This document shows, piece by piece, positions 50,549 to 58,551 of a stretch of DNA of 64,000 nucleotides (positions within the stretch are counted from its first letter, which is position 1; each line of letters starts with the position of its first letter). Location of the stretch: contig CAZZJC010000015.1 of the NCBI GenBank assembly GCA_964654285.1, positions 28,379 through 92,378 on the forward strand, read 5' to 3'. The notes beneath the pieces were generated by a model that had not been told where the DNA came from, did not search any database, and saw only the letters and a list, made by a program, of their open reading frames with translations. The DNA comes from BJHQ01 sp964654285. GTDB lineage: Bacteria > Planctomycetota > UBA11346. The position numbers and the translations under genes were made by a program.

Positions 50549-50785
50549 ATGCCCACCAGCGCTCCGCTCACCACCGTCAACGGCCAGATCACCGACGCCA
50601 TCACGCAGAGCAACGTCAGCGTGCTGGCGAACGCCCCGGCCGTCGCGATGGGATCCCTGTACCAGACCATCAGCAACTCGGTCGCGATGGCCGCCGCCAA
50701 TGCGGTCTACGCCCAGCAGCAGGCGAATGTCACCTACCAGACGGCCAGCACCGTCGGCATCACCAGGCTCATCGGCCAAGGCTGA
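50549..50785 (+). CDS. rebB: RebB-family R-body protein 3
   Basis: 78 residues, 17 bp after copy 2. Same core with changes (AITQSNVSVLANAPAVAMGS; TYQTASTVGITRLIGQG). More diverged, so may be a distinct ribbon or nucleation subunit. Followed by a strong hairpin. Confidence 0.88.
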   Translation: MPTSAPLTTVNGQITDAITQSNVSVLANAPAVAMGSLYQTISNSVAMAAANAVYAQQQANVTYQTASTVGITRLIGQG

Positions 50786-50794
50786 CGCATCCGC

Positions 50795-50828
50795 GCCGGC
50801 GGCCGGTGCATGCCGGCCGGCCGCCGGC
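50795..50828. terminator. Strong hairpin between reb3 and reb4
   Basis: Perfect 12-bp G+C stem (50795-50806 with 50817-50828) and a 10-nt loop, 9 bp after the third reb stop. No U-tract. More likely a 3' stabiliser or partial attenuator that raises the first three products over the downstream ones than a full stop. Confidence 0.5.
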
Positions 50829-50865
50829 GTCCGTCGCACCGCGAACGCTTCCCGGGACATGAACC

Positions 50866-51096
50866 ATGGATGAACCGACCACGACCGTAAACCGACTTGT
50901 CACCGACGCCGTCACCCAGACGAACGTCGCGACGGTCGGCCAGGCGCCGGCCATGGCGATGGCCAGCCTCTATCAAAACCTCGCCCAGGCGACCGCCCTG
51001 GCGGCGATGAACGCGGTCTACGCCCAGCAGCAGACCAACATCGCATTCCAGGCCGCCACCGTGCTCGCCGTGAAGACCCTGCTGTCGCACCGCTAG
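50866..51096 (+). CDS. RebB-family protein 4 (divergent)
   Basis: 76 residues. Keeps the family frame (VTDAVTQTNVATVGQAPAMA; LAAMNAVYAQQQTNIAFQAA) but differs in about half the positions. Probably a minor subunit or assembly-specific paralogue. Confidence 0.82.
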   Translation: MDEPTTTVNRLVTDAVTQTNVATVGQAPAMAMASLYQNLAQATALAAMNAVYAQQQTNIAFQAATVLAVKTLLSHR

Positions 51097-51165
51097 GCCG
51101 ATCCTCTGCCAATCCGCCGGCGCTCGTCCTCCTCCGCCCCAACCTGCCGCTGAAAGACTTCCGCC

Positions 51166-51417
51166 ATGACCGAAACGACCGCGACCGCTCCCGTCCAGAC
51201 CGTCAACCCGCAGATCGTGGATGCGGTGCGCCAGACCTCGTTCTCGGTCCTCGGTCAGGCAGGCGCCGAATCGCAGGCCGTGGCTTATGAATCGCTCGCC
51301 CACTCGATCGCCCTCCTCATGCACAACGCCGGTGCCACCCAGTTCTCGGCCAAGCAGGTCGAGACCGTCATGGTCGCCATGGCCTGCCAGAGCATCATGA
51401 AGGCCGGCAAACCGTGA
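51166..51417 (+). CDS. RebB-like protein 5 (most divergent)
   Basis: 83 residues. Start VQTVNPQIVDAVRQTSFSVL matches the Reb N-terminus, but the second half (HSIALLMHNAGATQFSAKQV) has lost the YAQQQ motif. Likely a RebB-related accessory, comparable in role to the non-structural Reb proteins of known loci. Confidence 0.65.
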   Translation: MTETTATAPVQTVNPQIVDAVRQTSFSVLGQAGAESQAVAYESLAHSIALLMHNAGATQFSAKQVETVMVAMACQSIMKAGKP

Positions 51418-51464
51418 GGCCGACGTTGACCGCTGACCCGACCAGGCCCCACTGAGGATCAACC

Positions 51465-51905
51465 ATGACTGAGTCCGTCCAACCCCCGGTGGAGTCGCTC
51501 CTGGCCATGGCGCGCCAGGTCAACCTCATGGTCACCGGCAAGATGCCACCTCAGGCCGGCGGCGGTGGCGGCAACGTCATGGGTGCGGCGAAGGGCGACA
51601 CTGATCCCGGCCTGCCTGTGATGCAGGGCGCAGGCATGGCGACCCAGGCGGTGGCCCAGTCGATGGCGATCGCGGTGCAGGATTCGGTCGACATGCTGCG
51701 CAACGTCACCACCATCGAAACCACCGCGATCGGCATGGCGACCGCCAAATGGTTGGAGCAGCCGGAAAATCCCTTCTATCCCGTCATCATCACCACCAGT
51801 ACCGCGACCATGACCGCCGTGGCGGAGGTGATGAAGACCATCGGCGAGAACACCGTGACCATCCTGCAGAAATACGAGTCGATCAGCAAGGGGCCGAAAG
51901 CATGA
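51465..51905 (+). CDS. Reb-locus protein of unknown function
   Basis: 146 residues, GAGGA upstream. A Gly-rich linker follows about residue 30. The rest (GMATQAVAQSMAIAVQDSVD; ITTSTATMTAVAEVMKTIGE) is Ala/Thr-rich helix that recalls Reb-type sequence. Could be an R-body assembly factor. ATGA overlap with the next gene. Confidence 0.55.
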   Translation: MTESVQPPVESLLAMARQVNLMVTGKMPPQAGGGGGNVMGAAKGDTDPGLPVMQGAGMATQAVAQSMAIAVQDSVDMLRNVTTIETTAIGMATAKWLEQPENPFYPVIITTSTATMTAVAEVMKTIGENTVTILQKYESISKGPKA

Positions 51906-52210
51906 GCGGGGCGGCACCCCCCGCCAACGGTGCGCCGCCTCTTTCGCCCGAGGCGATGGTCGCCGGCCAGGTTGAACGTCTGCAGGCCCAGGCGGCGGCG
52001 AACCTGGCCGAGGCGCAGCGGTTCCTGGAGCAGGAGCAGCGCCGGCTCGCGGAACTGCTGTCCGCCCAGGTCCAGCCGGCACCTGCGCTGACGGTCGGTC
52101 TGGAAGGGGGCCTCGAAACCATCGACCGTACCATGCAGGCGACGATGGACTATCTGTCCAAGCACCTCGACGCCTCCATCGCGCATCCCGCCGGAAAGCC
52201 TCGGCCATGA
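51902..52210 (+). CDS. Reb-locus coiled-coil protein
   Basis: 102 residues from ATG 51902, chosen for its ATGA overlap. Long helix VERLQAQAAANLAEAQRFLE followed by QEQRRLAELL, then a second short helix. No family recognised. Possible scaffold for ribbon assembly. Confidence 0.55.
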   Translation: MSGAAPPANGAPPLSPEAMVAGQVERLQAQAAANLAEAQRFLEQEQRRLAELLSAQVQPAPALTVGLEGGLETIDRTMQATMDYLSKHLDASIAHPAGKPRP

Positions 52211-52521
52211 CCCCCCCCACCCAGGCGGACGGAGAAAGCACCATCATGAGCCAGCAGGATCCCAAGGGGGTTGAGCATGACACCTCGGTCCTCCAATTCC
52301 CGTTCAAGGACGGACGCCTGTATTGGGAATTGCGCAGCGAACGGGTGCAGCACCGCGAGGCGAAAGTCACCCTGGTCCTGAACCTGCCGATGAACGGCGT
52401 CGGCGAGGTGCGCCAGACCTTCCCGCTGAGCACCGAGGACCAGTTCCAGGTCGTCATGTGGCTCGCCCGGCAACTCGAGGTCGAGATCCCCAGCCGACCC
52501 CTCCACCGGCGCGGGCATTAG
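52207..52521 (+). CDS. Reb-locus small protein
   Basis: 104 residues in ATGA overlap with the previous gene (an internal ATG at 52246 has a GGAG upstream and may be the real start). Beta-type centre (FKDGRLYWELRSERVQHREA; KVTLVLNLPMNGVG). Unknown function. Confidence 0.55.
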   Translation: MTPPTQADGESTIMSQQDPKGVEHDTSVLQFPFKDGRLYWELRSERVQHREAKVTLVLNLPMNGVGEVRQTFPLSTEDQFQVVMWLARQLEVEIPSRPLHRRGH

Positions 52522-52530
52522 GAAAATCCC

Positions 52531-52947
52531 ATGATTTCTTCCCCCACGACGCCGGATTCCCACAAGCCGCGCGATCTCCATCCGCTTGAGCAGGGCATCG
52601 GCTATGACCTGTCCGGCCCCGATCCCAATCAGGCCGTGAACGGCGTCGGGATCGTCTACGCCAACATGCGGCTGTGCTTCGATGTGTCGAAGCTGCACCT
52701 GCGCGTCCTGGTGAACACGGTGCTCGGCCCGATCCCCCCGCCGACCCCCCCGGCGGGCGGTGCAGTGGCGCCGGCGGTCCCCGCCACGGCTCCTGCGGCC
52801 GGACCGAACGTGGCCCTGGTGCAGCTCAGTTCGACCGCTGCCGATGCCGACCTGGATGCCCTCATCTCCTGGTTGAGCTCGCTGAAGGGCCTGCAAACCA
52901 TGGCCGCGAGCAAGAAGAACGACAAGAACGCCAAACCATCGACCTAA
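52531..52947 (+). CDS. Reb-locus small protein with Pro/Ala linker
   Basis: 138 residues, AGGAAA upstream. N-terminal globular part (VGIVYANMRLCFDVSKLHLR), a Pro/Ala-rich linker (about 70-95), a short helical segment and a Lys-rich end. No family recognised. Confidence 0.52.
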   Translation: MISSPTTPDSHKPRDLHPLEQGIGYDLSGPDPNQAVNGVGIVYANMRLCFDVSKLHLRVLVNTVLGPIPPPTPPAGGAVAPAVPATAPAAGPNVALVQLSSTAADADLDALISWLSSLKGLQTMAASKKNDKNAKPST

Positions 52948-52992
52948 CCCGGATCCTGCCCCGAGGACCGCAACCAGCACGCAAGGAAACGC

Positions 52993-54033
52993 ATGTACCG
53001 TCAGATCCACTGCATCGGCTACGAGCTCTACACCGGGCCGCAGTTCATCAACCGCGCCATCAAGGTCTATCCCGGCCTGATGAGCGAGTTCGATGACCTC
53101 GCCGGACGACTGAAGTGGATCGCCCAGGTGGTCGACACCGCCCAGAAGGCCTTCCCCGGCAAGGGCCGATCGGCCGAGGGCGAGATCCTGCGCGTCTGCA
53201 TGATGCCCGAATTCCTCATGCGCGGTTCGCAGGGGGCCTACGACCTGCGGACGGTCGATCTCGGCGTCCGATTCCTGCAGGATCTGGTCTCCGACCGGCG
53301 ATTCGCCGACTGGCTGTTCGTCTTCGGCACCCTGGTCGGCCGTTCGCATCCGACCATGCCCTCGCCTTCCGGCGAGATCATCGACCCGGATGCCCCGGTC
53401 GAGGCCTACAATCTCTGCCCGGTCATCCGTGGCGGCTGGAAGGTGGACGGCATCGATGAGGCGACCGCACGCGTGGCCGCCACCAAGGTGGTCTTGAAGG
53501 AACAGCTCTCCAACATCGATTTCATCAAGATCACGGAGAACGCCGGCACCTGGGCCCGCGTCGGATACCTGGCGCCCGGCGGCCCGGCAGGGCCCGGCCG
53601 CGAGCGGCAGCGCCGGCCTGACGATGGCGGCGCCATCTTCACCATCGACGGGATCACCTTCGGCCTCGAGATCTGCCTCGACCACGATGAGGGCCGGCTC
53701 AAGGATTCCCCGCCCCAACCTGGCGAACCGCTGATCCAGGTGCAGCTCATCCCGTCGTGCGGCATGTCGATCCAGCCCAGGTCGGTGGTGGCGATCAAGG
53801 ACGGGCTGGTCTTCAATGTCGACGGGTTCCTCCGCCACCACACCGCCGTGCAGATGGTGGCGACCCCATCCTCGTTCGCCAACCCCGATGCCGCGCTGCG
53901 CGATCCGCCGGGCGCCAGACGCGCCATCGATCTGCCGCCGACGCCGGAAAACTTCAGCGAATTCTATATCGGCGGTCCCGGCCAGCTGTGGTCCTACGAT
54001 CCGATCGATCTCCCTGCCGCCATCAACGCCTGA
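52993..54033 (+). CDS. Nitrilase-superfamily-like hydrolase 1 of the R-body locus
   Basis: 346 residues, AAGGAAA upstream. A carbon-nitrogen hydrolase fold is indicated by MMPEFLMRG (candidate Glu73), LKEQLSNIDFIK (Lys169) and FGLEICLDH (Cys228), in the order and spacing of a Glu-Lys-Cys triad. No signal peptide. Substrate unknown. It would cleave an amide or nitrile, perhaps making or disarming a small-molecule or peptide payload. Paralogous to the next gene. Confidence 0.7.
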   Translation: MYRQIHCIGYELYTGPQFINRAIKVYPGLMSEFDDLAGRLKWIAQVVDTAQKAFPGKGRSAEGEILRVCMMPEFLMRGSQGAYDLRTVDLGVRFLQDLVSDRRFADWLFVFGTLVGRSHPTMPSPSGEIIDPDAPVEAYNLCPVIRGGWKVDGIDEATARVAATKVVLKEQLSNIDFIKITENAGTWARVGYLAPGGPAGPGRERQRRPDDGGAIFTIDGITFGLEICLDHDEGRLKDSPPQPGEPLIQVQLIPSCGMSIQPRSVVAIKDGLVFNVDGFLRHHTAVQMVATPSSFANPDAALRDPPGARRAIDLPPTPENFSEFYIGGPGQLWSYDPIDLPAAINA

Positions 54034-54041
54034 GGACGCCC

Positions 54042-55199
54042 ATGCCGAACTACCGCCGGATCCAGTTCATCGCCTACGAGATCTTCACCGCTCCGCTGGA
54101 GCTTGACGACGGCGAGATCTACGTCGGCCTGCCCAACGATTTCGACGACATCGCCGCGCGCGTCGCCTGGACCCGCAAGGTCCTCGCTGCGGCCGCCGAG
54201 GAGGCGGACACGTCGCCCGAGGTGCTCAAGGTGCTCATGCTGCCCGAATTCTACTTCCGGGGCAGCCGTGGGGCCTACGGCATGGACATCGTGGCGGCGC
54301 TCACCCAGGCCCTGCAGGACAGCATCCGCGCCGCCACCTGGGCGGATTGGCTGGTGGTGTTCGGCACGATCATCGGCATCTCGTCGCCGACCTACGATCG
54401 CCTGGTGCGCAAGCTCACCCGTGACGAGGACGCTCTCCATCCGACGGCGGCCACGGGCACCGCGGTCGATCCGCATGCCGAAAAGGAAGGCTACAACCTC
54501 GCCCTGATCCAGAAGGGGGGCTGGGCCCCGGTGGGGGATCTGACCCTGGAGGCGCGCAACGACGCGCTCGAGAACACCAGCTTCGTCACCATGAAGGAGC
54601 ACAAGTCCGGCATTGACTTCATCAAGGTCGCCGATCGCATCGACCCCAGCGGCTATGCCTGGGAGCGCGTCGTCCATCTCAAGCGCATCGGCGGCGAGGC
54701 CTGGCTGGCCGGACCGCAGGTCGGTCGGGAAGAGCGCTTCGTGAACTACGACGGGACCTGCCTCTTCACGATGGACGATCTCCGGTTCGGGCTGGAGATC
54801 TGCCTCGACCATGCCGATCGCCGTCTGAAGAACGCTCCGCGTCCGGCAGGCCAACCGCCGGTCCAGATCCACCTGGTGCCCTCGTGCGGCATGGATCTGA
54901 TTCCGGGTGCCGTGGTGGCGATGACCGGGGGATTCGCCTTCAACGTGGACGGCCACAACGGTTCCAGCAGCCGGCTATGCCAGGTCACCCAGGCCGCAAC
55001 TCTCGCCAGTCCGATCGCGTTGCTGGGGAATCCCCTCGATCCCGAGTACATCGAGATGGAGGCCGGGCCCGCCGATCGCATCGACGAGCTGTTCGCCGAT
55101 GGTCCTGGCTACCTGGCGGTCTACGCCCCGGTCGCCATCCCAGGCGACGAGGGGGCCGAGCAGCCCCCGGCCCGCAGGCTGGGCGGATCGCGCCGCTGA
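54042..55199 (+). CDS. Nitrilase-superfamily-like hydrolase 2 of the R-body locus
   Basis: 385 residues from ATG 54042 (GAGGA upstream), 8 bp after its paralogue. Same motifs: VLMLPEFYFRG (Glu69), MKEHKSGIDFIK (Lys185), FGLEICLDH (Cys254), then HLVPSCGMDLIPGAVV. Longer central insertion than copy 1. The pair may form a hetero-oligomer, since nitrilases assemble as dimers or spirals. Confidence 0.7.
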   Translation: MPNYRRIQFIAYEIFTAPLELDDGEIYVGLPNDFDDIAARVAWTRKVLAAAAEEADTSPEVLKVLMLPEFYFRGSRGAYGMDIVAALTQALQDSIRAATWADWLVVFGTIIGISSPTYDRLVRKLTRDEDALHPTAATGTAVDPHAEKEGYNLALIQKGGWAPVGDLTLEARNDALENTSFVTMKEHKSGIDFIKVADRIDPSGYAWERVVHLKRIGGEAWLAGPQVGREERFVNYDGTCLFTMDDLRFGLEICLDHADRRLKNAPRPAGQPPVQIHLVPSCGMDLIPGAVVAMTGGFAFNVDGHNGSSSRLCQVTQAATLASPIALLGNPLDPEYIEMEAGPADRIDELFADGPGYLAVYAPVAIPGDEGAEQPPARRLGGSRR

Positions 55200-55262
55200 A
55201 TCACGGCGTGCGCCCGGGATTCCCGGTCTGGCGCGCAGCGCGCGCGGAACCAGATTGCCGCC

Positions 55263-55682
55263 ATGCCGCCGGTCGCGCTCTGGATCATCGACGACACCGA
55301 GCACCACCATGCGGTGGCGGCGGCGACCGTGGCCGGGGATGACCGCTTCGTCCTCACCGGGTTCACCTCGGGGTCCGATGCGGTCTCGGCCTACCTGATG
55401 GCCCGCCGCGATGCGCCGCAAACGCTGCCGCGCATCGTGCTCATGGACTTCTACCTCGGCGGCGAACGCGGCGACGCGGTGACTGCCGAACTACGTGAAT
55501 TCCAGGCGATCGGACATCCCTTGACCGTGGTCGGATATTCCTCGCTGCGCGACGGTTCGCAGCGCATCGTCGACGCCGGCGGCGACTGCATCGTGCCCAA
55601 GCGCACCGATGCGGACGGCCGCAACCACGCGCTCAGGCGCTGGCTCGACGCCTGGGCCGCCGCGCACGGATCGGGGCGGTAA
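55263..55682 (+). CDS. Receiver-domain protein at the end of the R-body locus
   Basis: 139 residues. Acidic pair at Asp10/Asp11 (WIIDDTEHH), phospho-acceptor Asp62 (VLMDFYLGG), Ser at 93-94 (VVGYSSL) and Lys113 (CIVPKR). A stand-alone receiver 63 bp after the hydrolase pair on the same strand. It could control the activator, which lacks its own sensor. Convergent and adjacent to rlmN. Confidence 0.72.
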   Translation: MPPVALWIIDDTEHHHAVAAATVAGDDRFVLTGFTSGSDAVSAYLMARRDAPQTLPRIVLMDFYLGGERGDAVTAELREFQAIGHPLTVVGYSSLRDGSQRIVDAGGDCIVPKRTDADGRNHALRRWLDAWAAAHGSGR

Positions 55683-56801
55683 TCACGCTGGCCGGTTGCG
55701 CGCCACCGCCAACTGGCCGCAGGCAGCCATCACGGTCTCCCCTTTGGTCCTCCGGATCCGCACCGGGATCTGCGCCTGGTCGAGCAGACGGGACAGCGCC
55801 GCCACCTGTTCCATGCCTGGGGCCAACCAGGCCTTGCCCGGGATCGGATGGTAGGGGATCAGGTTGACCAGCACCGGCAGGTCGGCGATCCAGGTCTTCA
55901 GCGCCGCGACGTGCTCCGGGGCATCGTTGATGCCGGGAATGACCACCAGGCTGATCAGGATGCGCCGTCGGCGCGGGAGGTTCAGGCCCCGCAGGGCGGC
56001 GTGCAGCTCGGCCAACGGTGCCGACTTCGCGGTCGGCACGAAGGCGCTGCGCACCGCGTCATCGGCGGCGAACAGGCTGACCGCGAGGTTGATGCGGTCC
56101 AATCCCGCCGCCGCGAGCCGACGCAGGCCCTCGATGCGGCCGACCGTGCTGACCGTGATGTGCCGGTGCGCCAGGCCCAGCCCGCAGCGATCGGTGAGCA
56201 CGCGCACCGCACGGCCGACCTCATCGGCGTTGTCGAGCGGCTCGCCCATGCCCATGAAGACCAGGTTGCGCGGGCGGACGCCGGTGGCGGCGCTCAGGGC
56301 GATGAACTGGCCGACGATCTCGTGCGCGGCGAGATTGCGGACGAGGCCCATGCTCGCGGTGTGGCAGAAGTGGCAACCCATGCGGCAGCCGACCTGGGTC
56401 GAGACGCAGACCGTCCAATGCCGTCGCGAGGTCGGCGCAGAGGCAGCGTCGAGACCCATCGGCACCAGCACGGTCTCGACCTCGGCCCCATCGGCGAGGC
56501 GGCAGGTGACCTTGGTGGTGGTGCCGAGTTCCGGATCCTCGCACCGCTGCAGCGCGGTGACCTCCGGGATCAGCGGAGTTGCGCAGGCGGAGCTGATGGC
56601 GTCGATGGTGCCCGGCCGGGCGGCTTCCGCCTCGCGCCAGAGCGGCAGCGCGGCGGGATCGATCCTGCCGGTCTGCATGAAGTGGCGATAGAGTGCGCGG
56701 TGGAAACGGACGCTGTGCCCGACCAGGGCTGCGATCCGGAGTGAAAACGCAGGAAAATCCAATCCGGCAAGCTGGTTGCGGGCATCCGGCGCAGAGGTCA
56801 T
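55683..56801 (-). CDS. rlmN: RlmN-type radical SAM RNA methyltransferase
   Basis: 372 residues. Radical SAM cluster CxxxCxxC at Cys139, 143, 146 (CRMGCHFCHT), GMGEPLDN, and the C-terminal methyl-carrying Cys361 in AACGQL. Methylates C2 of adenosine 2503 in 23S rRNA and A37 of some tRNAs; RlmN rather than Cfr is the default for a chromosomal copy. Overlaps the antiporter gene by ATGA. Confidence 0.9.
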   Translation of the reverse strand: MTSAPDARNQLAGLDFPAFSLRIAALVGHSVRFHRALYRHFMQTGRIDPAALPLWREAEAARPGTIDAISSACATPLIPEVTALQRCEDPELGTTTKVTCRLADGAEVETVLVPMGLDAASAPTSRRHWTVCVSTQVGCRMGCHFCHTASMGLVRNLAAHEIVGQFIALSAATGVRPRNLVFMGMGEPLDNADEVGRAVRVLTDRCGLGLAHRHITVSTVGRIEGLRRLAAAGLDRINLAVSLFAADDAVRSAFVPTAKSAPLAELHAALRGLNLPRRRRILISLVVIPGINDAPEHVAALKTWIADLPVLVNLIPYHPIPGKAWLAPGMEQVAALSRLLDQAQIPVRIRRTKGETVMAACGQLAVARNRPA

Positions 56802-58414
56802 GGCGACTTCTTGACGTCGTGAAGCTTCGCCCCATCCGCCAGCGCGGCGTCCAGCAGCGGCAGCAGCGCCTCGGCGGTGGCCTGCTCATCGCAGATCACC
56901 CATTGCGCTCCGGCCGCGCGCAACTGGTCGACCTGGCTGATGAAGGGGGCGCGGGCGATGATCGGCAGGGCGGGTTCGAGGGCGCGCAGGCGCTGCGCCA
57001 CCACCGCCGAGGCATCGGCGATGGGGAACGTCAGCACCACGAGGGCGGGCCGGTGGCCCAGCGCGGGCAGCCAGTCCTCCATGTCCTCGATGCGGCCCTG
57101 GTGGATGCGGACGCCGCTCGCGCCTTCCCAGGTGCGCAGCAGGCGTTCATTGCGGTCGATGAGGAACAGCGGATAGCCCTGCTCGCGCAGGGTGCCGACC
57201 ACCGAGTTGCCCACCGGGCCGAGGCCGGCGACGACGATGGTGCGCCCGCGCGTGCGGATCGCGTCGAGGCTGGTCTTGGGCAGGAACCGCGCCGCGACCA
57301 GAAACAGCAATGGGGTGGCGGCAAGGTTGATGCAGGTCGCGGCGATGAGGAGCTGGTACAGATGCTTCGCGTTGGGATCGTCGCTGTACGCGAATGCGGC
57401 GGTGGCGAGGACGAAGCTGAACTCGCCCACCGGGGCGAGCGCCAGGCCGTAGCCCAGGGCGGTGCGGCGCGGCATGCCGGTCAGGCGCAGCGCGAGCCAG
57501 CACACCGGCGCCTTGAGCAGCAGGCCGATCGCGACCACGGTCGCGACTTCGCCCGCGTTGGCGATGGTGAAGCGCGCATCGAACAGGGCGCCCATCGCCA
57601 TGAAGAACACGATCGCGGTCAGGCCCTGGAGCGGCTTGGTGCTGGCGTCGATCAGGTGCCGGTTGCCGTCGCCGCCGAAGGCGAGGCCGGCGCAGAACGC
57701 GCCCACCGCAGCACCGAGACCGCAGTGCTGGGTCGCCCAGGCCGCACCGAGGGCGACCATGACCGAGAACGCGACCTCAAGTTCGGGCAGGCGGGCCGAG
57801 CGCACGCGGTCGAACATCGCGGTGGCCAGCACCCGGCGCAGGACGAAGGTGGCGAGCAGCACGCCGACCAGCCCGCTCGCGATGAGCCAGGTCGGCTTGC
57901 GGTCGCCCAGCGGGATGAGCAGCGATAGTCCGATGAGGAGGGGGCCCAGGGCGATGTCCTGGACCAGGCTGACGCCCATCGCCAGTTGGCCATCCGGCTT
58001 GTGGCGCAGCCGGCGCTCGTCGAGCACCCGCACCAGCATCACGGTCGAGGTCATCGCCAGACAGGAGCCGATCGCGATGGCGTGCGGCGGTGCCAGTCCG
58101 ACGAGCATCGCCACCGCACTGCCCACCGCGATGGTGATCCCGACCTGGCCCAGCCCGGCGGTCAGGATCGCGCCGAGCCGGCGCCGGGCGAGATCGATGT
58201 CGAGATCCAGGCCGATGGAGAACAGCAGCATCGCCGCGCCGACCTCGGCCAGCGGCCCGATCGTCGTGTGGTCGACCAGGCCCAGCACGCCCGGCCCGGC
58301 GATGGCGCCCGTCGCGAGGTAGGCGACGAGGGCGCTCACCCCGAGCCGCTGCAGACCCAGCACCAGGGGCAGGCCGAGGGCGAGGAGCACGAGAAGCGCG
58401 TCCAATCCGCTCAT
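56798..58414 (-). CDS. Kef/CPA2-type cation-proton antiporter with RCK domain
   Basis: 538 residues. About twelve membrane segments (LVAYLATGAIAGPGVLGL; AAMLLFSIGLDLDIDL) form the CPA2 antiporter. A C-terminal Rossmann domain (IVVAGLGPVGNSVVGTLREQ) binds nucleotide and gates transport. K+ or Na+ efflux in exchange for protons. Divergent from lepB across 137 bp. Confidence 0.87.
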   Translation of the reverse strand: MSGLDALLVLLALGLPLVLGLQRLGVSALVAYLATGAIAGPGVLGLVDHTTIGPLAEVGAAMLLFSIGLDLDIDLARRRLGAILTAGLGQVGITIAVGSAVAMLVGLAPPHAIAIGSCLAMTSTVMLVRVLDERRLRHKPDGQLAMGVSLVQDIALGPLLIGLSLLIPLGDRKPTWLIASGLVGVLLATFVLRRVLATAMFDRVRSARLPELEVAFSVMVALGAAWATQHCGLGAAVGAFCAGLAFGGDGNRHLIDASTKPLQGLTAIVFFMAMGALFDARFTIANAGEVATVVAIGLLLKAPVCWLALRLTGMPRRTALGYGLALAPVGEFSFVLATAAFAYSDDPNAKHLYQLLIAATCINLAATPLLFLVAARFLPKTSLDAIRTRGRTIVVAGLGPVGNSVVGTLREQGYPLFLIDRNERLLRTWEGASGVRIHQGRIEDMEDWLPALGHRPALVVLTFPIADASAVVAQRLRALEPALPIIARAPFISQVDQLRAAGAQWVICDEQATAEALLPLLDAALADGAKLHDVKKSP

Positions 58415-58551
58415 GGAGGGGGGTCGTATCCGGCCACGCCGGAGCCGCCATCCCGGTCATCCTGCGGCTTGACCGGCAGGCCGGCGGACGCGGCGGCGGA
58501 TCGCTCCGCCCGGCTGCTTGCGCCCAGGAACGGCATCCGACACTCCGGCGC

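Noticed and set aside
52150..53841. 563-codon reverse-strand open frame
   Set aside because: Antisense of Reb-locus genes. The forward frames have ribosome sites and conserved motifs.
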